This document shows positions 1 to 5,017 of a stretch of 5,017 bases of DNA, in pieces. The translations under genes were made by a program, and so were the position numbers. Position 1 is the stretch's first letter. Every line of letters starts with the position of its first letter. The DNA is from Desulfobulbaceae bacterium. GTDB lineage: Bacteria; Desulfobacterota; Desulfobulbia; Desulfobulbales; Desulfobulbaceae. Below the pieces are notes generated by a model. That model saw only the letters and a list, made by a program, of their open reading frames with translations, made no database searches and was not told the DNA's origin. The stretch is from NCBI GenBank assembly GCA_011322715.1, contig DRLX01000382.1, positions 1-5,017 on the forward strand. Direction: 5' to 3'.

Positions 1-1253
1 AACAATCTTCTGCAAAGAAACAGGTGCAGGCGTTGGGAAAGGGCACCTTTATCCTTACGGCTGATCAGCGGCAGAAACCCTATCCGGTTGCCCTTGATTG
101 TACAATCCCCAAATTTCGACTGGTCAGAGCGGGCAAGGTGATCTTCCCCAGCCAAGAAATCAGCGCTGTCTTTCGTTCATCCGGTCTGCTGTCGGGAGAG
201 AAGCTGGCAGTCAGCAGGTTGCAGCTCAATACCCCGCCCCTTGCCCTGCAGGCTAGTGGCAATATACTTCGGGCAAAGGAGACAACAATTGACCTTCAGG
301 GGAAACAGACGGTCGATTTTGCGGCCGTGGCGCAACTGGTCAAGGTCTATACGGGAATGAATCTTGTCATGCGCGGTCGCAGACCGCAGAATTTCAGTGT
401 TGATACGGCCCTGGACAAAAAAGGACTTGAGAAAGGGCGGTTTGGTACTTCCCTGTGGTTGGAAAAACTAAAGTTCTCCGGTATTGAGGCCGGACCACTC
501 ACCATCCCGGTTTCTCTGGCCGGAGGCAGTCTGCAGGCAGGCATTGGCGGGGGACTTAACAGTGGTCGTCTCAGCATTGATACAACATACCACCTTGCGG
601 CCAGGCCTCCCGCTATTACTATGCCGGAAAAATCGCCGATTCTTACAAATGTCCGGATAGACAAACCCCTTGCCGACGGGGTGCTTGCCAAAATTCATCC
701 TCTTTTCGGTGTGCTGGCCAGCCCGTCCGGTTCGGTAAGCGGGACCATGGAGCAGTTCTACTGGCCGGTAACAAAGGGAGGCGGTGACAAGGCCCGGTTC
801 CAGGTTGTTTTCGATGTCAGTCGGGTAGCCCTTGACAGTCGTGGCGTTTTGCAGGAAGTTCTACGTCTGCTCCATGTTGCCGATCAAACCTTGACCCTTA
901 AAGAAAGTGAAATAACCTGTACCGGCAGGAACGGCCGTATCGGATGTACGCCGGTGAGGGTATTGGTGGCTGATTCGGAGATGACCATCAGTGGTTCGGT
1001 GGGTCTGGACCAGACCATTGATTATCTGCTTGAGATTCCGGTAACGGAAAAACTCATCGGTCGAGAGGGGGCCCGGGTCCTTGAGGGAACAACGATTAAG
1101 GTACCTATTCGCGGTACCTTGAAAAAACCGGATTTCAACAGAAATATGATCACTGATACCCTGTCTGATCTTGCCGGTCAGGCTGCCAAGAAGGCCATAA
1201 AAGATGAGGTAAAGAAGCTGGTGCCGGGACTGTTTAAGGGATTGAAATTTTGA
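1..1253 (+). CDS. AsmA-like C-terminal domain protein (3' part; start lies upstream of the window)
   Basis: This reading frame is open from the left edge (first full codon at position 3) to a TGA stop at 1251-1253. A GTG at 24 could be read as a start, but it has no Shine-Dalgarno sequence before it, and the frame continues upstream as QSSAKKQ, so I treat the gene as truncated by the window. The visible 416 residues are rich in short alternating beta strands with Gly turns and have no membrane segment. Numbering from the GTG, the region around 320-365 (TISGSVGLDQTIDYLLEIPV, then a KVPIRGTLKKPDF stretch) looks like the closing beta module of AsmA/DUF748-type proteins. The tail at about 375-409 is Lys-rich and amphipathic, ending in GLFKGLKF. 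Family members are usually anchored by one N-terminal helix in the inner membrane, project into the periplasm, and are linked to outer-membrane lipid or protein homeostasis. The family call rests on pattern recognition, and the specific role is unknown. The stop codon overlaps the left end of the repeat element that follows. Confidence 0.7.
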   Translation, partial: QSSAKKQVQALGKGTFILTADQRQKPYPVALDCTIPKFRLVRAGKVIFPSQEISAVFRSSGLLSGEKLAVSRLQLNTPPLALQASGNILRAKETTIDLQGKQTVDFAAVAQLVKVYTGMNLVMRGRRPQNFSVDTALDKKGLEKGRFGTSLWLEKLKFSGIEAGPLTIPVSLAGGSLQAGIGGGLNSGRLSIDTTYHLAARPPAITMPEKSPILTNVRIDKPLADGVLAKIHPLFGVLASPSGSVSGTMEQFYWPVTKGGGDKARFQVVFDVSRVALDSRGVLQEVLRLLHVADQTLTLKESEITCTGRNGRIGCTPVRVLVADSEMTISGSVGLDQTIDYLLEIPVTEKLIGREGARVLEGTTIKVPIRGTLKKPDFNRNMITDTLSDLAGQAAKKAIKDEVKKLVPGLFKGLKF

Positions 1254-1266
1254 TGGCGTCGTAAAA
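1252..1266 (+). repeat. Left terminal inverted repeat
   Basis: GATGGCGTCGTAAAA, paired with the right end at 1414-1428 with 13 of 15 identities; the last eight bases, TCGTAAAA, match perfectly. Its first two bases, after a T from the flank, form the TGA stop codon of the AsmA-like gene. Confidence 0.65.
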
Positions 1267-1312
1267 CCTTCGATTTACTGTGTCGTTTGTTCCGGGGCGA
1301 TTCACAACATAC

Positions 1313-1374
1313 TACCTGTATAGTTGAGACCCGGCCTGAAGCACTACTCCTCGGAGTCTTCGCTTACCTGTATA
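1313..1374 (+). repeat. Internal direct repeat TACCTGTATA, two copies flanking a GC-rich hairpin segment
   Basis: TACCTGTATA occurs exactly at 1313-1322 and 1365-1374, 52 bp apart from start to start. The segment between contains a short inverted repeat (ACTCC at 1346-1350, GGAGT at 1353-1357). A CCGGG at 1292-1296 could pair with CCCGG at 1330-1334. The arrangement suggests that the interior of the element is itself structured, or was built by duplication. No protein or RNA function is evident. Confidence 0.5.
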
Positions 1375-1407
1375 TCTATGTTTTTATTTAGCCATCTTTG
1401 AAAAAAT

Positions 1408-1436
1408 TTGACTTTTTACGAGGTCATCAATTTTAT
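1408..1436 (+). promoter_or_regulatory. Possible sigma70 promoter for crcB spanning the right end of the repeat element
   Basis: TTGACT (1408-1413) matches the -35 consensus TTGACA at 5 of 6 positions. Exactly 17 bp later, TTTTAT (1431-1436) matches the -10 consensus at 4 of 6; TATATA at 1434-1439 is an alternative at a less favourable 20-bp spacing. The -35 lies inside the element and the -10 lies outside it. Initiation about 7 bp after the -10 would fall at or next to the crcB ATG at 1443, giving a leaderless or nearly leaderless transcript. That would fit the absence of a well-placed Shine-Dalgarno sequence. AT-rich DNA yields such matches by chance, so this is a weak prediction. Confidence 0.3.
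1414..1428 (-). repeat. Right terminal inverted repeat
   Basis: TTTTACGAGGTCATC on the + strand, whose reverse complement is GATGACCTCGTAAAA. The mismatches to the left end are at the 6th base (A for G) and the 8th base (C for G). The AATTTT that follows equals the sequence just before the left end. Confidence 0.65.
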
Positions 1437-1442
1437 ATAACC

Positions 1443-1835
1443 ATGGAATCAATTGTCAGGCTCGGCATTATCGGTGCCGGTGGTTTTGTCGGCGCAGTTC
1501 TGCGCTATCTTGTCAGTGGCTGGGTACAGTATCGCAGCGGTTCTCTTATTTTTCCGTTCGGCACCATGTCGGTGAATATGATCGGTTGCCTGGTCATTGG
1601 TTTTATGACGTATCTTGTCGAGAGTAGATCAATGTTTTCTCCGGAACTTCGGTCGTTTGTTCTGATAGGTCTGCTCGGCGCATTTACAACGTTTTCAACA
1701 TTCGGCAATGAGACCCTGGGGTTGATTCGAGACAACAGGATCGATCTTGCGGTCATGAATGGAGGTTTTCAGGTTTTTGTCGGGGTTGGTATGGTCTGGC
1801 TTGGCCGTATACTGGCAGCAAATATCTGGAGGTAG
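1443..1835 (+). CDS. crcB: Fluoride-specific ion channel CrcB (Fluc)
   Basis: This is a small membrane protein that lets fluoride leave the cytoplasm passively; in this family it works as an antiparallel dimer in the inner membrane. The 130-residue length fits the family (about 125). Three hallmark blocks are intact: GGFVGAVLRY (13-22, with R21), FPFGTMSVNMIGCLVIG (37-53, with the pore Asn N45), and GLLGAFTTFSTFGNE (76-90, with the two Phe-box rings F84 and F87 and the TTFSTF turn that holds the central sodium ion in known structures). Four hydrophobic segments are visible at about 5-25, 38-58, 70-92 and 103-124. I chose the ATG at 1443 because the homology-like sequence begins there. The frame is open back to a TTG at 1398, but that extension is hydrophilic, lies in the repeat element and has no ribosome site. 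The nearest SD-like sequence, GAGGT at 1420-1424, is 18 nt away, which is too far. The next gene starts 2 bp after the stop. Confidence 0.96.
   Translation: MESIVRLGIIGAGGFVGAVLRYLVSGWVQYRSGSLIFPFGTMSVNMIGCLVIGFMTYLVESRSMFSPELRSFVLIGLLGAFTTFSTFGNETLGLIRDNRIDLAVMNGGFQVFVGVGMVWLGRILAANIWR
1828..1832 (+). promoter_or_regulatory. Ribosome binding site of the DUF190 gene
   Basis: GGAGG lies within the last codons of crcB, 5 nt before the ATG at 1838. Its position inside crcB implies translation from a shared transcript, probably coupled to termination of crcB translation at 1833-1835. Confidence 0.8.
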
Positions 1836-1837
1836 AA

Positions 1838-2185
1838 ATGAAGCTTCCGCAGGAAGGCAGTCTGTTACGTATCATTATCGGGGAATCCAGTCGTTATCAC
1901 GGCAAGCATCTGTATGAGTGGATTGTAAGCAAGGCCCGTGAATGCGGTATTGCCGGGGCAACGGTCACCCGTGGAATGATGGGGTACGGAGCAAGCTCAC
2001 GAATAAAAACAGCATCGATCCTCTGCCTTTCCGAAGACCTGCCCGTTATTATTGAGCTGGTTGACGAACAGGACCTGCTCGAGGATTTTCTTGACCTGAT
2101 TGATCCGGTCATCGGCGAGGGGCTGGTCACCATGGAAAAAATGCACATTCGTCTGTATAGACACAAGAAGAATAAGAAGAAATAA
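1838..2185 (+). CDS. DUF190 family (COG1993) PII-like protein, CrcB-associated
   Basis: This is a 115-residue soluble protein. The conserved blocks of DUF190 are all present: an opening strand LRIIIGESSRYHGKHLYEWI (10-29), the glycine-rich GIAGATVTRGMMGYG (37-51), SEDLPVIIELVDEQ (65-78), and GEGLVTMEKMHIRLY (93-107). Members have a ferredoxin-like fold related to PII signalling proteins and are often encoded beside or fused to CrcB; their biochemical function is not settled. The 2-bp gap after crcB and the SD buried in the crcB end indicate one operon and probably roughly equal dosage. I infer a sensory or regulatory role for the channel; binding of a nucleotide or another small ligand would be the PII precedent. 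A basic tail, RHKKNKKK (108-115), extends beyond the fold and could contact acidic lipid headgroups or RNA. The family call is secure, the role is not. Confidence 0.92.
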   Translation: MKLPQEGSLLRIIIGESSRYHGKHLYEWIVSKARECGIAGATVTRGMMGYGASSRIKTASILCLSEDLPVIIELVDEQDLLEDFLDLIDPVIGEGLVTMEKMHIRLYRHKKNKKK

Positions 2186-2215
2186 AGAACAGCCCTGCGT
2201 TTTGGTTGATCTTGC

Positions 2216-2220
2216 GGGAG
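2216..2220 (+). promoter_or_regulatory. Ribosome binding site that selects the ATG at 2228
   Basis: GGGAG ends 7 nt before the ATG at 2228 but only 1 nt before the in-frame ATG at 2222. The spacing therefore favours 2228, giving MEKKIVIIG, a typical immediate entry into the first FAD-binding strand. Confidence 0.7.
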
Positions 2221-2227
2221 AATGGTG

Positions 2228-3952
2228 ATGGAGAAAAAAATTGTTATTATCGGCGCGGTTGCGGCCGGCCCAAAGGCGGCCTGTCATCTCAAACGTTTGC
2301 AGCCCGGTTGGGATGTTACCCTGGTTGATCAGGACAGTCTCATTTCTTACGGTGGCTGTGGAATCCCCTATTACGTGTGTGGTGATGTCTCGGATGAGGC
2401 GGAATTACGTTCAACCAGCTTCCACATGGTGCGGGATGAAACGTTTTTCAGGCAGGCCAAAGGGGTGAATGTCCTGACCAGGACCCGGGCCCTGGCCATT
2501 GACCGGAAAGAGAAAACCGTTCAGGTGAAAAACCTGGACAGTGGTGAAGAAAGGGAACTATCCTACGATAAGCTTATGCTTGCCACCGGCGCCCGACCGT
2601 TTGTCCTGCCCATTCCCGGCAATGACCTGGATGGTGTTTTTACCATTGCCAATCTGCACAAGGCCATTGAAATAAAAAAGCGGATCGCAGGCGGCAAGGT
2701 TTCCAGGGCCGTTGTTATCGGCGGCGGGGCCATCGGCGTGGAGATGGCCGAGGCCCTGAAGGATCTCTGGGGCATTGAAACGACCTTGATTGAGTTCATG
2801 CCGCAGTTATTGCCGAAGATTGTTGACTGGCAGTTTGCCGGCATGCTGAAAACCCACCTTGAGGAAAAAGATGTCAGAGTGTTTACCAGTGAAGGAGCAA
2901 CGGCCATCCTCGGGGACGAAAAGGGGATGGTGACCGGGGTGCAGACACCGAAAAGGACCTTGGACGCCGATCTGGTGATCATGGCCGCCGGTGTCAGGCC
3001 CCGCAGTGAACTTGCGGCCGAGGCCGGGCTCCTGGTGGCGCCCTGGGGTGGAATTATCGTCAACCAGCGTATGCAGACCAGTGATCCGGATATTTACGCC
3101 GCCGGTGACTGTGTCGCCCTGACCAATCTGGTCAGCGGTCGGGAAACCTATGCACCTCTGGGATCACTTGCCAACCGGGAGGGCAGGGTTGCCGGAGACA
3201 ATATGGCCGGGATTGCCGGCCGTTTCAAGGGAACCGTCGGCTCATTTATCATGAAGGCCTTTGATCGCTGTATAGGGGCGACCGGATTGACCTATGAGGC
3301 GGCGCTGGCGGAAGGATTTGACGCCGATTACGCCCTGACCGCACCGGCGGACAGGGCCCATTTTTTCCCGGGCGAGGCCATTGCCGTCTTTCAGCTTGTT
3401 TTTGACCGGCAGAGCAGGCGGGTTCTCGGGTTGCAGGGTTTTGGCGTCATGAACGATTCCATCTCCGTCCGTATTGACGCCGCTGCCGTCATGATCACCG
3501 CCGGCGCTGTTATTGAGGATTTCAGAGATGCGGAAATGGCCTATGCGCCACCCTTTTCCGCTGCCATTGATTCAATTAACTCAGCGGCATACGTTGCCGA
3601 TAATCTCTGTGCCGATCGTCTGCGTAAGCTTGATATGGATCGTTTTCTGGCCTGGATGGAAGACTTTTCGCTGGAACCGGACTGGATGGCCCTGGATATC
3701 AGGCATCCTCTGGAAGCAGGGCCGTTTGTGGAAAAATTTGGTGAAGAACGCTGGCTGGCTATTCCCTATATCGATGTGCGCAAGCGATATGAAGAAATTC
3801 CCGAAGACAGGACAATGATCATTCTCTGCGATGCCGGAACCCGTTCCTACGAGGTGCAGATTTTTCTTGACCATATCAGCAAAAATAATACCATGGTAGT
3901 AAGTGGTGGTTTTAATGTGATTCGGCGTCTCGGTGTAGACTGGTTACCATAA
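2228..3952 (+). CDS. CoA-disulfide / persulfide reductase with C-terminal rhodanese domain (CoADR-RHD type)
   Basis: This 574-residue flavoenzyme is probably cytoplasmic. In characterised relatives, NAD(P)H reduces FAD, which then reduces CoA disulfide, CoA persulfide or polysulfide through one active-site Cys. The FAD-binding strand and glycine loop (IVIIGAVAAGPKAA, 5-18) come first. The redox Cys C44 follows in SYGGCGIPYY, then the NAD(P)H Rossmann motif VVIGGGAIGVEMAE (162-175) and the second FAD motif DIYAAGDCV (288-296). The dimer-domain YAPP motif has Tyr at 439. Residues from about 480 form a rhodanese domain with the sulfur-carrying loop CDAGTR, Cys at 534. Both catalytic cysteines are intact. 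The segment HFFPG (about 377-381) has Phe where CoA-disulfide reductases, as I recall them, have a conserved Tyr. An extra Cys, C51, sits seven residues after C44. The ATG at 2222 is the alternative start. The gene follows the DUF190 gene by 42 bp with no clear terminator between them, so co-transcription is plausible. Exact substrate and cofactor preference cannot be read from sequence. Confidence 0.9.
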   Translation: MEKKIVIIGAVAAGPKAACHLKRLQPGWDVTLVDQDSLISYGGCGIPYYVCGDVSDEAELRSTSFHMVRDETFFRQAKGVNVLTRTRALAIDRKEKTVQVKNLDSGEERELSYDKLMLATGARPFVLPIPGNDLDGVFTIANLHKAIEIKKRIAGGKVSRAVVIGGGAIGVEMAEALKDLWGIETTLIEFMPQLLPKIVDWQFAGMLKTHLEEKDVRVFTSEGATAILGDEKGMVTGVQTPKRTLDADLVIMAAGVRPRSELAAEAGLLVAPWGGIIVNQRMQTSDPDIYAAGDCVALTNLVSGRETYAPLGSLANREGRVAGDNMAGIAGRFKGTVGSFIMKAFDRCIGATGLTYEAALAEGFDADYALTAPADRAHFFPGEAIAVFQLVFDRQSRRVLGLQGFGVMNDSISVRIDAAAVMITAGAVIEDFRDAEMAYAPPFSAAIDSINSAAYVADNLCADRLRKLDMDRFLAWMEDFSLEPDWMALDIRHPLEAGPFVEKFGEERWLAIPYIDVRKRYEEIPEDRTMIILCDAGTRSYEVQIFLDHISKNNTMVVSGGFNVIRRLGVDWLP

Positions 3953-3993
3953 TGATAAGTGAGCAATCAGCCGGGTGGACATGGAATTGATTC

Positions 3994-4000
3994 GGAGAGG
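3994..4000 (+). promoter_or_regulatory. Ribosome binding site of the HEAT-repeat gene
   Basis: GGAGAGG ends 5 nt before the ATG at 4006. An overlapping ATG at 4002 is in another frame and reaches a stop after six codons, so it is not the start. The 53-bp gap after the reductase gene shows no terminator hairpin. Confidence 0.75.
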
Positions 4001-4005
4001 AATGG

Positions 4006-5017
4006 ATGGCGGAATTGAATGAAGAACATATGATTGAGGAGATTAAGGCAAACATTGCGACCGGTGATTCGTTAAAGGCCCGGTTGGTTCTTGATCATCT
4101 CGGCAGTGTTGATAAAAAGACCCAGAATCGTCTCCTGTATGAACTTGCCCGGGCGGATGCCGATTTTACCATTCCCCTTCTTAACCATGTTTTGACCACT
4201 TTTCCCGACCTGGCAACGCAATTGCCCGTTATCCGGGAAACGCTTATTTCTCATTTGATTGCCTACCCGGACCTGTTGATTGATGGACTCCGCAACCCGG
4301 TGATTCAAGATAAAACGGTCCTTGTTGAGACGGCCGGAGAGTTAAAACTTGAAGAGGCAACTCCTGCCCTGATCGATTTGCTTGGAGAGACCGAGGACAG
4401 TCATCTGCTGAAGTTGATTATCGAGACCCTCGGACTTATCGGCGACCCGCAATGTATCAATACCCTGACCGATTATCTATATGCCGCCGACAGGGAATTA
4501 ATCATTACGGCCATTCAGGCCCTGGGACAGGTGGGTACGCCGACCGCCATGCATCGGTTGGCGGAACGGATGGGGACGGACAATGAGATTGACCTGCTGA
4601 TTCTTGGAATATTTTCAGACGTGCAGGACCAGGTTTCCCTGGAGAAACTTAATGATACATTACGTTCGCATCATGCGCACATGCGTATCTATGCCAAAGA
4701 TGAATTGATTCGGATCGGGGTGAAATCCGTGCCGGTGCTGATTGAAAATCTGAAGGAGCATGATGATGATTTTCTTGTCCACACCCTGAATGTGCTTGGC
4801 GATATCGGCGATGAGAGTGCTATTATGCCGATTCGAAAGTTGCTTGACACAGTGCCGAAAAATGCCAATGTGCGTTTTGCCGCCTATGAGGCGCTGGCCC
4901 TGTTGCCGCTTCGCAAGGGGGCCTATACTCTGGCAGCCGGACTGACCGACAAGGAGGACCATGTCTGTGTGGCAGCGGCCCGGGCCATTGATCGTAATTT
5001 TAATGAGATCCTTGCCG
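4006..5017 (+). CDS. HEAT-repeat domain protein (5' part; continues beyond the window)
   Basis: The frame is open from the ATG at 4006 to the window end (337 complete codons). There is no signal peptide or membrane segment, so a cytoplasmic protein is likely. From about residue 102 the sequence is a tandem series of paired helices with the HEAT/PBS-lyase pattern of a leucine-rich helix, a turn with Gly-Asp or Gly-hydrophobic, then a second helix. Approximate repeats are 102-128, 132-160 (ETLGLIGDPQCINTL), 163-189 (QALGQVGTPTAMHRL), 225-250, 254-282 (NVLGDIGDESAIMPI) and 288-312, with another beginning near 318. The first 100 residues are also helical but repeat less clearly. Such arrays form curved protein-binding scaffolds and carry no catalytic residues. 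The partner may be encoded downstream, or a further domain may follow at the unseen C-terminus; nothing here shows which. A bilin-lyase-type role is unlikely given the neighbours. The gene could be transcribed with the preceding reductase, 53 bp upstream. Confidence 0.85.
   Translation, partial: MAELNEEHMIEEIKANIATGDSLKARLVLDHLGSVDKKTQNRLLYELARADADFTIPLLNHVLTTFPDLATQLPVIRETLISHLIAYPDLLIDGLRNPVIQDKTVLVETAGELKLEEATPALIDLLGETEDSHLLKLIIETLGLIGDPQCINTLTDYLYAADRELIITAIQALGQVGTPTAMHRLAERMGTDNEIDLLILGIFSDVQDQVSLEKLNDTLRSHHAHMRIYAKDELIRIGVKSVPVLIENLKEHDDDFLVHTLNVLGDIGDESAIMPIRKLLDTVPKNANVRFAAYEALALLPLRKGAYTLAAGLTDKEDHVCVAAARAIDRNFNEILA

Larger units (their letters stand above)
1252..1428. mobile_element. 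Non-coding MITE-like repeat element with terminal inverted repeats
   Basis: This stretch of about 177 bp separates the AsmA-like gene from crcB and contains no credible gene. The left end (GATGGCGTCGTAAAA) matches the reverse complement of the right end (GATGACCTCGTAAAA) at 13 of 15 positions. Both ends are immediately flanked by AATTTT (1246-1251 and 1429-1434), a candidate target-site duplication. The interior has a perfect 10-bp direct repeat, TACCTGTATA, at 1313 and 1365, and a small hairpin at 1346-1357. It becomes AT-rich towards the right end. From memory, intergenic repeats with GTCGTAAAA ends and a CATACTACCTGTAT core are scattered through Desulfobacterota genomes, which supports a dispersed non-autonomous element; I could not verify this. 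Against a simple insertion, removing the element plus one AATTTT copy would join the AsmA frame in phase to crcB. The flanking sequence is AT-rich, so the duplication could also be chance. Confidence 0.6.

Noticed and set aside
24..26. GTG as the true start of the AsmA-like gene
   Set aside because: There is no ribosome binding site, the frame stays open to the window edge, and the family is normally larger with an N-terminal membrane anchor.
347..698. Open frames on the minus strand across the AsmA-like gene (also 1505-1756, 1897-2287, 2563-3063, 3581-3874, 4072-4308, 4660-4962)
   Set aside because: They lie antisense within or across well-supported genes, show no family-like motifs and have biased, low-complexity composition typical of shadow frames.
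1398..1442. Upstream TTG start extending CrcB by 15 residues
   Set aside because: The extension is hydrophilic, lies mostly inside the repeat element and lacks a Shine-Dalgarno sequence. The ATG at 1443 gives the family-typical length and N-terminus.
1254..1442. Fluoride riboswitch
   Set aside because: The conserved primary-sequence blocks are not present; a GATGG near 1252 belongs to the inverted repeat end and has no matching 3' arm.
2192..2220. Intrinsic terminator or SD-sequestering hairpin between DUF190 and the reductase (CCCTGC with GCGGG)
   Set aside because: The stem is only 5 bp with a bulge and a long loop, with no following U tract, so it is too weak to support.
3513..3818. Second + strand frame inside the reductase gene
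   Set aside because: It is out of frame with a strongly supported rhodanese-containing enzyme; the translation is Trp/Pro-rich and unlike any domain.
4002..4022. Short ORF starting at the ATG at 4002
   Set aside because: It ends after six codons, overlaps the real start of the HEAT-repeat gene, and has poorer SD spacing.

Overview
The window is about 50% GC and carries five protein genes, all on the + strand. The likely source is an anaerobic Desulfobacterota (Desulfobulbales-like) bacterium. That assignment is inferred from three things: the 'GPKAA/SYGGCGIPYY' type of coenzyme A disulfide reductase-rhodanese fusion, the AsmA-like and HEAT-repeat proteins, and an intergenic repeat with GTCGTAAAA ends of a kind I remember from such genomes. 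None of this was checked by a database search.

Layout. (1) Positions 1-1253 hold the 3' part of a large AsmA-like envelope protein gene that begins upstream of the window. (2) Positions 1252-1428 hold a non-coding element of about 177 bp with imperfect terminal inverted repeats and a candidate 6-bp target duplication (AATTTT). Its left end supplies two bases of the AsmA stop codon, and its right end carries a possible -35 box facing crcB. (3) Positions 1443-2185 hold a two-gene fluoride-resistance unit: crcB (130 aa, Fluc fluoride channel) followed 2 bp later by a DUF190/COG1993 PII-like protein. (4) Positions 2228-3952 encode a CoA-disulfide/persulfide reductase with a C-terminal rhodanese domain. 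(5) From 4006 to the window end runs the 5' part of a HEAT-repeat protein gene, 337 codons of which are visible.

How the genes may work together. CrcB exports fluoride passively, and the tightly coupled DUF190 protein is a plausible regulator or sensor partner for it. The reductase-rhodanese enzyme follows after 42 bp and may be co-transcribed. Its chemistry (NAD(P)H-dependent reduction of CoA disulfide, persulfide or polysulfide) suits a sulfur-metabolising anaerobe and has no obvious link to fluoride. No fluoride riboswitch is recognisable upstream of crcB; the repeat element occupies that position instead. No RNA genes, CRISPR arrays, transposase genes or convincing intrinsic terminators were seen.
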